Below are positions 25,713-34,362 of a DNA stretch of 64,000 bases, piece after piece (position 1 is the stretch's first letter; every line of letters begins with the position of its first letter). The notes under the pieces are model-generated. The model was not told the DNA's origin. It did not search any database and worked only from the letters and a program-made list of their open reading frames with translations. Where the stretch lies: positions 33,757-97,756 of the forward strand of contig NZ_KV804728.1 in assembly GCF_001811425.1 (NCBI RefSeq). Reading direction: 5' to 3'. A program made the position numbers and the translations under genes. The DNA is from Peptoniphilus_A sp001811425. Its GTDB lineage: Bacteria; Bacillota; Clostridia; Tissierellales; Peptoniphilaceae.

Positions 25713-27632
25713 ATGTATTTAACGAAATTATTTTTAAAAACTAACATAAAAGAAAAAGATTGTATATCTGTGTTACTTATCGGGGCTTTAACGGTAATGG
25801 TATTCAATATATTACCTATGGTTCTACAATCAATATTTTATTCCTTTGATAAATATGGTGCATTTCTGATGGAATATTATACATATAAAACGATTATAAA
25901 GTTTATAAAAATTATCTTCATAGGATATTTTTTATACGCATACTTTAATTTTATTAAAAGTAGAGGGGATTTATTCTATCTTTATAAACTCTTTGGGTCC
26001 GATATGTTAGAAATAATAGAACTAAATTTAATATTTGGATTTATTGTTTATATTTTGAACATATTATTAGGTTCTATACTTCTATATTTTTCTACTAGAA
26101 TTTTTTATATAGTGATTAATTCAATATTTAATATAAACACATTTCCTAATAATATAAATTTTTCTGTGTATATGAACACCATTATAATATGGGGGATACT
26201 TATTCTATTAGCATCTGTATACAATAGTGCATATATATTTTTAAATGGTGGAGAAAAGCTTTACATAAAGAGTAAAGTAGATAAAAAAAGTATTAATAAA
26301 AATTATAAAAAAGAAAAAATATTTGCTATCCTACTTATAGTTATTAGCATTACTTTCATAAGCTTGTATTCCTTAAGGATTATTTCTTTTGAAATAGGAA
26401 TTATGGTTTCTTTATTTTCATTTGTCTTAGGTTATACAATTTTAATTAATAGGTATATCTTTAATTATCCATTGAAACTTCGTAAGAATAATAAAGTTTT
26501 GGATGGTATAGCATTAGAAAGTAGTTTGAATAGATCTATAAAATTAAATAAAATTATTGTAAACTCGAATACCATAAGTGCTTTTATTCTTATGTATGTA
26601 TTCAGTATATTTTTACTTTCGTATTGGGGTAGCGTTTCAGATAATGATATTGAGAAGCCATATATTTATGATGCTTTAATAATTGCTAACAATAAAGAAG
26701 ATATTGAAGAATTAAATATTGATTTCGAAAAAGTAGAAAAGTCAGTGATATTTCCTTCTTATACTGTGCAGCTAGGAGTTAATGAATATAATGTAACTTC
26801 TGAAACTTTTTATAATAAGATACTTGATGAAAAATTACATTTAAAAAACGGACAAGGGAAACTTATTGAAACAACATCAAATAATGATAACTGGATTATT
26901 TATGAAGGAGAAAAAAAGAATTTTCATGTAAGTAGTAATGGAAAAAATAAAGATATACTAATAAATTCTTTAGATGGTAGATATGTATTTAGAGGTTTAG
27001 TTGAATGGGATAATTGGCTAATACTATCAGATGAAGATTTCAGAGAACTAATTCCAGAAAATGAGGACAACATACATTACTCAGAATTAATTAGATATGA
27101 CAAAGATTATCGAAATCTATTAACGAATGAAATAAGTAACAAAGTAAAAGACAATGAAAAAGTACATGTATATTATAAGGATGTAATCGTAAATTTATTA
27201 AAAGGCTCTCAAAAATTAATGGTTATTATAGTGGCTTTAATTGTGCTTGCTATAAAAGGCTTTATATTATATTTGTATGAAATTAAAATAAAGAACGATT
27301 CTAATTCTATTTTTGAAAAGTATAAATTATTAGACTTACTTGGAATGGGAAATAGTCGATATAGACTGTTACGTAAGGAAATATTTTTAATGTATTTTAA
27401 GCCAGCAATTATTACTTATTTTGTAGTACCATTTATTGCTATCTTTCCTTTTTTTATAGATGTTGAAACAGAAAAATCAGTCACAAGTTTTTTAGAGCTT
27501 ACAAAATTTGGTGTTAATGGTTTTGGATGTATATTAATAATATTTATTGTGTTTGATATAATCGTATATTTGAAAATTTCAAGAAATGTTATAAAAAATT
27601 TAAAATCAAACCGAATAGAGGTGAATGATTAA
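25713..27632 (+). CDS. FtsX/BceB-like ABC permease
   Basis: The start is taken at ATG 25713 with AAGG ten bases upstream; a TTG just before it would add one residue. The 639 residues form about ten helices: one pair near the start, two more groups up to ~310, a large extracytoplasmic domain at about 310-500, and a C-terminal set. This is the BceB/FtsX layout of permeases that remove peptide antibiotics from their targets. With the ATPase that follows it probably protects the cell against the cluster's own peptides. This is inference from family and location. Confidence 0.8.
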   Translation: MYLTKLFLKTNIKEKDCISVLLIGALTVMVFNILPMVLQSIFYSFDKYGAFLMEYYTYKTIIKFIKIIFIGYFLYAYFNFIKSRGDLFYLYKLFGSDMLEIIELNLIFGFIVYILNILLGSILLYFSTRIFYIVINSIFNINTFPNNINFSVYMNTIIIWGILILLASVYNSAYIFLNGGEKLYIKSKVDKKSINKNYKKEKIFAILLIVISITFISLYSLRIISFEIGIMVSLFSFVLGYTILINRYIFNYPLKLRKNNKVLDGIALESSLNRSIKLNKIIVNSNTISAFILMYVFSIFLLSYWGSVSDNDIEKPYIYDALIIANNKEDIEELNIDFEKVEKSVIFPSYTVQLGVNEYNVTSETFYNKILDEKLHLKNGQGKLIETTSNNDNWIIYEGEKKNFHVSSNGKNKDILINSLDGRYVFRGLVEWDNWLILSDEDFRELIPENEDNIHYSELIRYDKDYRNLLTNEISNKVKDNEKVHVYYKDVIVNLLKGSQKLMVIIVALIVLAIKGFILYLYEIKIKNDSNSIFEKYKLLDLLGMGNSRYRLLRKEIFLMYFKPAIITYFVVPFIAIFPFFIDVETEKSVTSFLELTKFGVNGFGCILIIFIVFDIIVYLKISRNVIKNLKSNRIEVND

Positions 27633-28325
27633 ATGGATGAAATTATTAAAGTTGAAAATTTAAGTAAATCATATGGACAGAAGGGAAAAGGAGCTTATTG
27701 TCAAAAGGTATTAGACAATTTAAATTTAGACATTTATGGCGAAGACTTTATAGCAATTATGGGACCTTCAGGGAGTGGAAAAAGTACTCTCCTAAAAATA
27801 ATTGGGCTAATTGATAATAACATAGATTCGGGAGATGTTTTCTTTTTAGGAAAAAATATCAAGAAAATGAATTTTTCTGAAGTTGCAAAATTTAGAAGAG
27901 AAAAAATTGGATATGTTTTTCAAGATTTCAAAATATTGCCATCAATTACCATATTGGATAATATTGTATTACCAAACTTAATAGCTAAAAAATCTCTGGA
28001 AGAAGCTAAAGAGAAAGCGTTAAGATATTTAGATGAATTTGAAATAAGCAATATATGTAATAAATACTCATATGAAATTTCTGGTGGAGAACTCCAAAGG
28101 GTTGCTATAATTAGATCATTAATGAATGATCCGGATATTATTTTTGCCGATGAACCCACAGGAAATTTGGATAGTGATAATACAGAACAGATAATTAGAA
28201 TGCTAAAATACTTAAATGATAATTTTGGGAAGACAATAGTTATAGTAACACATAATAGCGAATTTATTAAATATGTAAAAAAGGTGTTTATTTTAAAAGA
28301 AGGTAAATTAACGCTAAGTTATTAA
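27633..28325 (+). CDS. BceA/LolD-type ABC ATPase
   Basis: A 230-residue ATPase with Walker A GPSGSGKSTL, Q-loop YVFQDFK, signature ISGGELQRVAI, Walker B DIIFADEPTGNLD, and H-loop VTHN. It starts at the base after the permease stop, with GAGGTGA within the permease's last codons, so it forms a two-gene transporter with it. No kinase lies beside it; the cargo kinase at 9324 may serve. Confidence 0.88.
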   Translation: MDEIIKVENLSKSYGQKGKGAYCQKVLDNLNLDIYGEDFIAIMGPSGSGKSTLLKIIGLIDNNIDSGDVFFLGKNIKKMNFSEVAKFRREKIGYVFQDFKILPSITILDNIVLPNLIAKKSLEEAKEKALRYLDEFEISNICNKYSYEISGGELQRVAIIRSLMNDPDIIFADEPTGNLDSDNTEQIIRMLKYLNDNFGKTIVIVTHNSEFIKYVKKVFILKEGKLTLSY

Positions 28326-28390
28326 AAAGTAAACTATCATACAATGGAAGCTTTATTAGTAATTAAAAATTGAGATATAAATGATAGTGT

Positions 28391-28790
28391 GAAAAGTTTT
28401 GTGTATCAGGCTCCTGATAGGTGTATGTTGAGAAAATTAGTAGATCTTCTAGTTCTCTTTCTTTTAGTTGATTTAAGAGTAACAGCCAGTATTTGCTTGA
28501 TTCGTTTTCGCCAATTCCACATGTCTAATATTTCTTTAAATCCTTCTAAATAGTATCATAGAGCTATATAAGCTGCTTTTTTTTACAATTATATTGTTTT
28601 CTCTCACATGGTAGTGGATATTATCGAGAAAATTATTGGATAAAGTTGTTCTAATGATATATTTTACCATTTTTTAATGGTTAGTAGTATTTTGTTTAGT
28701 CTTGTTTCCGGTCTTTTTTTACCATAAAAATTCCTCCTAACTATTATTATCTTATCAGGAGGAGTTTCTATACACAAACTATTTTACTGC
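28391..28790 (-). mobile_element. Decayed, internally deleted insertion element (IS256-like, tentative)
   Basis: Imperfect terminal inverted repeats lie at about 28391-28420 and 28751-28785 (GTTTTGTGTAT and CTCCTGATA at one end, reversed at the other). On the minus strand a good ribosome site (TTAGGAGGAA) and ATG at 28725 start a broken frame reading MVKKDRKQD before a stop. Further on the translation breaks repeatedly. The ends resemble those of IS256-family elements by memory. At about 400 bp it is far too short for an intact copy. Confidence 0.5.
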
Positions 28791-28849
28791 TGCCTTATAT
28801 AGACAGAATCAAATTTATAAAAAGTTTTAATAAAATTCAGTTGTATTGT

Positions 28850-30202
28850 TTAAACACTTTTGAAATTAGTTTTTAATTTTATATCTTTCTTGTAATAATT
28901 TTCATAGTTTTTCCTATACTGAACAAGGTCAGAAAATTGTTCTTTATTTAAAGAATACTCTTGCATAAGGGTGTTCTTTTTTTCTTGCAATCTATCGAGA
29001 TTTGATAGTATTTCTTTTGTATTTGGTAATTTTTTATATTTTTCTAAAATTTCTTTAGCGGCTATTTTATAGACGGAAAGTTCGCTATAATACTCCTCTG
29101 CAAATTGCTTATCTTCAGGATTTTTCTTGTGGTATTTATAGATTTCACGATACTTATTTATAGTATTTATATTTTCCATATCTTGGGATAAACTCTTCAT
29201 CTCAGTTTCAATTTTCTTTATTTTATCTAATAAGTCTTTTCTATCATTAGCAGATTTTTTAATTAGATCATCAAGTTGAGTGATTGAATTAATTCCTTGT
29301 TCTCTAAGTTTAATTATTGAATCAGCCATTGTTTTGATATTATGTTTTCTTGCCCAAACTTCATAACCTTTAGAGGATTGAGCTTTTTCATTAGTAGATA
29401 TATCAATAACATTTCCTACACGCTTTTTAATAGGATTAGCTTTATTTTTAATTGCTAAATCTATTCTTTCTTTGATTTTTTCTTCGGTATAATCTTCTCC
29501 GATAGTCTTAGCTCTTGTAAATCTTTGCTTATCTTTATGGCGAAAAGCGATGTGTTTACCAAACTTAATTTCATAATCAAGAGATTTCATATTTTCTAAA
29601 AATTCTTCCCACGATTTAGACTTATTAATCATTCTGTCTATATCAAATTGCAGTTTAGATTTCCAGGAATTTCCTTTCTTGTTTTGGTCATATTCGTACC
29701 AAGATTTACCAGCAGTTTTATATTTTCTTTTGTAAGCTTCATAATATTTATCAATGACTGAAAGCTTATTTTCTTTACATAATTCATCGCTTTGATACCT
29801 GATTTTATGGTAAGTTTTTTTGTTAGATTGGTAGCATTTTCCAGTCTTGTAATTAACATTATTAAAAATAATATGGTTATGGATATGCCCTCTATCTATA
29901 TGAGTTGCAAGAACAAATTCATAATCTTCTTTTAAAATTTTCTTACATAATTCCATTCCAATTTCGTGAGCTTTTATAGGATCAACCTCTCCTGGTAGAA
30001 AAGATTGGATTAAATGTCTAGCCAAAACTGTACCCTTAGTATCATTATCTTCTCGAGTTTTCAAAAATTGAATATGGGCAGTAGCTGGGTGACATTTAAA
30101 TGAAGATACTAAAATTTTTTCATCAGTTTTTTCACTCTTAGTAATGTAGTCTATTGCCAAATTTAGAGTTGATTTTATAGGATGTATTTTTGTAATTGCC
30201 AT
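28850..30202 (-). CDS. Relaxase (MobP-type, Tn1549-like)
   Basis: The start MAITKIHPIKS at 30202 matches the usual beginning of this family; an in-frame GTG nine bases earlier overlaps mobC's stop. The 450-residue protein has the relaxase domain in residues 1-~150: a catalytic-tyrosine region around LAIDYITKS and the metal-binding triad HIDRGHIHNHIIF (the HxH of the nicking site). The C-terminal half is a charged coiled coil. It nicks oriT and pilots the DNA during conjugation, together with MobC. Confidence 0.9.
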   Translation of the reverse strand: MAITKIHPIKSTLNLAIDYITKSEKTDEKILVSSFKCHPATAHIQFLKTREDNDTKGTVLARHLIQSFLPGEVDPIKAHEIGMELCKKILKEDYEFVLATHIDRGHIHNHIIFNNVNYKTGKCYQSNKKTYHKIRYQSDELCKENKLSVIDKYYEAYKRKYKTAGKSWYEYDQNKKGNSWKSKLQFDIDRMINKSKSWEEFLENMKSLDYEIKFGKHIAFRHKDKQRFTRAKTIGEDYTEEKIKERIDLAIKNKANPIKKRVGNVIDISTNEKAQSSKGYEVWARKHNIKTMADSIIKLREQGINSITQLDDLIKKSANDRKDLLDKIKKIETEMKSLSQDMENINTINKYREIYKYHKKNPEDKQFAEEYYSELSVYKIAAKEILEKYKKLPNTKEILSNLDRLQEKKNTLMQEYSLNKEQFSDLVQYRKNYENYYKKDIKLKTNFKSV

Positions 30203-30203
30203 A

Positions 30204-30560
30204 TTAGTCACCAGAACTTTCTTTTGATTTATTAAGAAGTAGGGAATGAATCTGCCATATTTCTTTTGATAATTTTTCTATCTGCTTATTCATAGACTCA
30301 ATTTCATTTTTGTATATAACACCAGTTGTATTAGTAGCTTTTGCAATCTGGTTTATATTATTTGTTGCATTTGAAAGCAGCCATTGTAGATTTCTAAATG
30401 GTTCTAAATCTACTACGTAAATTTCTTTTTCCAATACACACTTTCTAAGAAAGTGGGACATTGTTTTACAATTTGCAAGTTTCATTTTCTTTTCAAATAT
30501 TTCTTTTTCTTCTTTAGTTAGTTTTATTTCTATTCTTTCATTTCTAAATCTATTTGCCAT
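30204..30560 (-). CDS. MobC-type relaxosome accessory protein
   Basis: A 118-residue basic protein with a ribbon-helix-helix start (RNERIEIKLTKEEKEIFEKK) and a conserved MobC tail containing the NxINQIAKA phrase. It directly precedes the relaxase gene in the transcript. It binds oriT and helps the relaxase open the nick site. A GGAG site lies upstream of ATG 30560. Confidence 0.88.
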   Translation of the reverse strand: MANRFRNERIEIKLTKEEKEIFEKKMKLANCKTMSHFLRKCVLEKEIYVVDLEPFRNLQWLLSNATNNINQIAKATNTTGVIYKNEIESMNKQIEKLSKEIWQIHSLLLNKSKESSGD

Positions 30561-30584
30561 TTCATTCTCCTTTATAAAATAAAT

Positions 30585-30620
30585 TTCGGGGTCTTAGGGT
30601 TCTCCCTAACAAGGTAAAAA
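30585..30620. other. Candidate oriT inverted repeat
   Basis: TTAGGG (30594-30599), TTCT, CCCTAA (30604-30609) is a perfect inverted repeat, GC-rich in an AT-rich setting, just upstream of mobC and followed by CAAGG. Location and form fit the relaxase recognition hairpin of a MobP system. Confidence 0.5.
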
Positions 30621-30621
30621 T

Positions 30622-30659
30622 TAAAAAAAATGGAGCATTCCGTAAAGGGCTGCTCCATT
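30622..30659 (-). terminator. Terminator of the RecD-like gene
   Basis: On the minus strand AATGGAGCA (30659-30651) pairs with TGCTCCATT (30637-30629), followed by TTTTTT. The 16-bp palindrome AAGTGTACGTACACTT lies just beyond it at 30671-30686. Confidence 0.85.
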
Positions 30660-30670
30660 AATTTTCTCGT

Positions 30671-30686
30671 AAGTGTACGTACACTT
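30671..30686. repeat. Perfect 16-bp palindrome in the mobilization region
   Basis: AAGTGTACGTACACTT, followed on the + strand by ACTGTGCTTGCTAT. A related palindrome with a similar flank, TGCTGTGTTTGCTAT, stands at 20948-20961 before the second CXXX maturase. Confidence 0.65.
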
Positions 30687-30725
30687 ACTGTGCTTGCTAT
30701 TAAAGTTATAAGCGTTAAGCGAGTA

Positions 30726-33440
30726 TTAATTATTATTTAAAATTTTTATTCCTGATATAGTTGATAGCAAATTAGCATCTCTATTTATATTTTTATGTTC
30801 CAAGTTATTTAATATATATTGTTCTGTTTCTGGACTCCAATATATTTTTAATTTCTTCTTTGCTCTAGTAATTGCGGTATAGAAAATATTGTGAGTTATT
30901 CGTTCTTCGGAATCTTTAGTTATTATTATTTTTACGGAATCATACTCTAATCCTTGAGCCTTATGAATAGATATAGCATAAGAAACTTGAAATGGAATAC
31001 TGGACATTGCATCGTCATCATCATCAGTGTTATTTGCTTTTTCAACATCAAAAGAAATAATAGAATTTCCTGATTCTGAAATTCCTTTAAGTTGGAGATT
31101 ATATCCCCAAGCATCTAATTCATTTATTGAATATTCTAATTCTATATCAAAAGTTATTCCATTATTAACATAAGAAATATCTTTTATTATACCCTTGGCG
31201 TTATTATGAATTAAAGGGGAAAATCGATTATTCTCATTGAAAAGTACCGGATCATTAACTTTATAAGAGTTCATTTCCCAAATAAAAGGTTTATTAGGGT
31301 TTTGATTTTGTAATAGTTTATTTATGTTGTTAATTCCATAAAGCCCATCATAATTTAAGCATAAAATTATTTCATCTATATATTGTTTTTTAAATATTGA
31401 GTCATTTAACATTTCAACATTTTCATTATCAATCATAGATTCAAGAATTTCAGGATTAATTTCACGAACATTATCCCAAACTTTTTTTAATTTATCATTT
31501 GTAGTTCTATAAGAATTAGTTAAATTGAATAATATTTTCTTAGTAACAAATTTGTTTATTAAACTGAACCAGTTTCCAAAATTTATTGATTCAATTTGAT
31601 AAACATCTCCTACTAAAACAAGTAATTTAAAATTCATCTTTTCTAATATTTTAGCCATATTTAAATTACTAACTGTACTGCATTCATCTATAAATAATAT
31701 ATCACAGTTAATACTATCTTTGGAATGGAGATATTTACTTATAGTCATAAATTCACAATTTTTAGTGGCAATTTTCCTTCTCATATTCTCAACGGCGGGA
31801 TGAGTATTAGCTATAAATACTTTATTTCTGTTTGACCAAAAATTAGAAATATGTTTTATAAAGGTAGTTTTACCTGTTCCTGCTGCTCCATAAATTATTG
31901 AAACACAAGATTGTGAAAACATATGTTTCAAAGCTTCCTTTTTATATTCATCGTCAATATTATAATTTTCAGTTTTTAGCCAAGATTCTACAGATTCCTG
32001 ATATTGAACAACACCTTTATTAGATAAGTCCTTAATTCGATTAATTATTTTAACAGTATCATCCAAATAACCAGAAATATATAAATAATTTTTATACCTT
32101 TGTATATTTCTAGATTTATGTTTGTAATATAAAGAATTGTTATAATTTTCAATTAAAGATTCTATATTTTCAAAGCCACAAAGTTCTTCGATAGGTGTAA
32201 ATAATTTACCATGAATTTCTGAATTGTTTTTTAATACTCGTGCAAGTAGTTCATGTTCATGGGAATCTATAGGTATTGAATCATAAAGGTCTTTAAGTCT
32301 AGGATTATGAAAAATCAAAGAAGAACAATATGGCATTTCATCAAACGGTATTGCTTTATAGCTTAAAAACAAGTTAGATAATTTCTCACATGAAGAATTA
32401 GAAAGTTGTCTTTTAATCGTTTCATTATTCATTCTATTAAGTAGATATAACAGGATATTAGCACCAGGATTCTTACTATTAACTATATCTCTACTCTTAT
32501 CAAATAAAGAAGAAAGGAGTGTTTTTTTAGAATTAAAAATTTTATTTGAATAGAATCTATATTGTGCTTCATCCAGACCTATAAATTCATTTAATGAAAA
32601 GTTACTAGTAGTTAGAAATTGCATTAGATGGAAATATTCTGACGACTTGGTTTTTATTTTTAAATCTAAATTGAATATTTTAGCAAAATTATTTAATTCG
32701 CAAGGTCTTATAGATATCTCATAATTATCTATAATATAAATCGGCATTGTAGTGCCAAGCATATTAATACTATCTTTATATAAAGATAATTTAAGAGAAT
32801 AGTTATCTGGAATATCTAAATTAGTAAATGCAATAATTCGACTATATTTACTAGTATTTGAGTATGCAGTTACAAAAGTAACTTCATAATAAATTTCACA
32901 GTCAATAAAAAATGGTTTTATTTTTTGTATATAGCATCTATCGTTATAATTTACTTTATTATTAAAATATCCTTTATTATTAATTTTTCTTGATATTTTA
33001 GTATGATATTCTAATAGAGAAGAATCAGTATTTAACGGAAATTTACCAAGATTATTTATAACATCAATATTATAATTATTTTTTAAAAATAATTTTGCTT
33101 TAAAAATATATTCATAATATTTAAGCATTAATCTTTCGGATGCTTCTTTATCATTTGTATAGTGAGAAACGGAAATGTTAAGTAATTTATAAAAATCAGA
33201 TAGAAATTTATATTTATTATTTGATTTTATAAAATTAATTGCTTTTACTCTAACACCATTATAGTCTTTAGGGTCTAAATCTGTTCCGTTTGAAAAAACT
33301 TTTATGGCTATATCTTCAACTAGATTTCTTAGTTGGCTTAGTATATTTTGGCTTAATAGTCCTCTGTCATTGTTAAAGACATTAATATTATCATCAATAG
33401 ATTTGCAAGTTATTGATATTGAATTATCTATTTTATTCAT
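30726..33440 (-). CDS. RecD/UvrD-superfamily ATP-dependent helicase
   Basis: The start at 33440 (MNKID) is chosen because GGAGG precedes it and the small frame upstream stops over it. The 904-residue protein has a long N-terminal region (~500 residues) of unknown fold, then a superfamily-1B helicase: Walker A GAAGTGKTT near residue 515, Walker B LFIDECSTVS, GDVYQIESI, SYRTT, and the C-terminal motifs SIHKAQGLEYDSVKI and FYTAITRAKKKL. It probably unwinds or processes DNA during transfer. The family has members in many Tn1549-like elements. The C-terminus is followed by a terminator. Confidence 0.8.
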   Translation of the reverse strand: MNKIDNSISITCKSIDDNINVFNNDRGLLSQNILSQLRNLVEDIAIKVFSNGTDLDPKDYNGVRVKAINFIKSNNKYKFLSDFYKLLNISVSHYTNDKEASERLMLKYYEYIFKAKLFLKNNYNIDVINNLGKFPLNTDSSLLEYHTKISRKINNKGYFNNKVNYNDRCYIQKIKPFFIDCEIYYEVTFVTAYSNTSKYSRIIAFTNLDIPDNYSLKLSLYKDSINMLGTTMPIYIIDNYEISIRPCELNNFAKIFNLDLKIKTKSSEYFHLMQFLTTSNFSLNEFIGLDEAQYRFYSNKIFNSKKTLLSSLFDKSRDIVNSKNPGANILLYLLNRMNNETIKRQLSNSSCEKLSNLFLSYKAIPFDEMPYCSSLIFHNPRLKDLYDSIPIDSHEHELLARVLKNNSEIHGKLFTPIEELCGFENIESLIENYNNSLYYKHKSRNIQRYKNYLYISGYLDDTVKIINRIKDLSNKGVVQYQESVESWLKTENYNIDDEYKKEALKHMFSQSCVSIIYGAAGTGKTTFIKHISNFWSNRNKVFIANTHPAVENMRRKIATKNCEFMTISKYLHSKDSINCDILFIDECSTVSNLNMAKILEKMNFKLLVLVGDVYQIESINFGNWFSLINKFVTKKILFNLTNSYRTTNDKLKKVWDNVREINPEILESMIDNENVEMLNDSIFKKQYIDEIILCLNYDGLYGINNINKLLQNQNPNKPFIWEMNSYKVNDPVLFNENNRFSPLIHNNAKGIIKDISYVNNGITFDIELEYSINELDAWGYNLQLKGISESGNSIISFDVEKANNTDDDDDAMSSIPFQVSYAISIHKAQGLEYDSVKIIITKDSEERITHNIFYTAITRAKKKLKIYWSPETEQYILNNLEHKNINRDANLLSTISGIKILNNN

Positions 33441-33534
33441 AATTCCCTCCATTAATAAATTTCATTCTACTTTCATATACAATCAAGCTTATTAGTAATA
33501 CAATCACATAATGTATAAAGGAATTTATTATCAT
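33433..33534 (-). pseudogene. Possible 3' remnant of a membrane-protein gene overlapping the helicase start
   Basis: On the minus strand a frame open from about 33651 ends at TAA 33435-33433, overlapping the helicase ATG by eight bases in the ATGAATAA fashion of coupled genes. The first in-frame ATG is at 33534 and has no ribosome site. The 33 residues contain one membrane span (HYVIVLLISLIVY). It is more likely the tail of a lost gene than a small gene. Confidence 0.35.
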
Positions 33535-33540
33535 ACTTTT

Positions 33541-34007
33541 TATTATTGGTAATTGATGATAAGTTTGACCTGTTATCTTAAAAGCGGTTAGTGTACTTGT
33601 AATAAAATCAAGTGATGACCATTGGACAACTGATAATTTTATTATATCAATTTATACTGAAAAAATCTTCTAATCACATTTATTGTTTTATCTTTTACCT
33701 AACAAATAAGCATGAGTGATGTCTTAGTTGGCTACATCATTATATTCATCATAAATTTTGTTACTAGGAAACAAATAACTTAGACTTTCCTGTTATTACT
33801 ATTAACTCTACTTTTTCTTTTTCTATTCTTTTATAACTACGATTTTAATTATTTCTTTATTCTAAAAAATAATTAAAATCGTAGTTTATAATTTCTGATA
33901 CTTTTTGCAAAGCTCTGTATATTTTATTTCTTTATTATAAATTTTTTTATAACTATACCCATCACATTTACAAATGATGCAAAACAGTAATCGTTTATAA
34001 AAATATG
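33541..34007. other. Gene-free AT-rich stretch with a 20-bp perfect stem
   Basis: No ORF with a start and ribosome site was found. A 20-bp perfect inverted repeat lies at 33835-33854 and 33867-33886 with a 12-base loop, AT-rich apart from one CG step; it could act as a bidirectional terminator between the minus-strand mobilization genes and the plus-strand recombination genes. Confidence 0.5.
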
Positions 34008-34048
34008 CACAAAAGTTAGCAGATTTATAAATTTATTTAAGTTATACT
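34008..34048 (+). promoter_or_regulatory. Regulon motif copy E and -10 box before the recombination block
   Basis: CACAAAAGTTAGC at 34008-34020 and TATACT at 34043-34048 (22-bp gap). The region from 34008 to 34043 is nearly identical to copy B. The only peptide-coding frame before the terminator at 34281 is the 23-residue one at 34156. Confidence 0.62.
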
Positions 34049-34155
34049 ATACTTTAAAAGATAAAAACTTAGTTTCGGATTTATTATCACTATGTGAAAA
34101 TTATCTAGTGAGAATAAGATCTTTATCAATTCAGAAAAAAAGGAAGGACTTACTT

Positions 34156-34227
34156 ATGAAAATAACAATAATGGATCTAAGTAAATATTCCTTTTTCTAT
34201 AATTTACTATGGTTATCATCAAGATAA
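34156..34227 (+). CDS. Possible 23-residue peptide behind motif copy E
   Basis: The ORF has AGGAAGG eight bases before its ATG, a real ribosome site. The peptide begins with a Lys and Asp pair and ends in a hydrophobic, aromatic half (FFYNLLW) with a terminal Arg. It has no family I know. Because it sits in a short transcript between a regulon promoter and a terminator, it could be a signal or leader peptide; it could also be an accidental frame. Confidence 0.35.
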   Translation: MKITIMDLSKYSFFYNLLWLSSR

Positions 34228-34280
34228 TTCTGATGAAAAATTAAATATTATCAACACTAGAAAGAGTTTCTTTCATTTTA

Positions 34281-34321
34281 GAGGACTAACCATGCCCAAG
34301 AGCAGGAGTCCTCCTTTTTTT
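34281..34321 (+). terminator. Terminator upstream of the sigma-like gene
   Basis: GAGGACT (34281-34287) and AGTCCTC (34307-34313), perfect seven-bp stem, then CTTTTTTT. Read-through would be needed for copy E to drive the sigma, xis and int genes. Confidence 0.85.
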
Positions 34322-34362
34322 GTCTAAAAACAAAAGACAAAAAAAGAATGGAGGAACCATAT

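Noticed and set aside
9103..34020. The 13-bp motif as a transposon end or recombination site only
   Set aside because: The constant 21-22 bp distance to a -10-like box at all five copies fits a promoter element better, although the cut in the module-1 exporter shows recombination did occur there.
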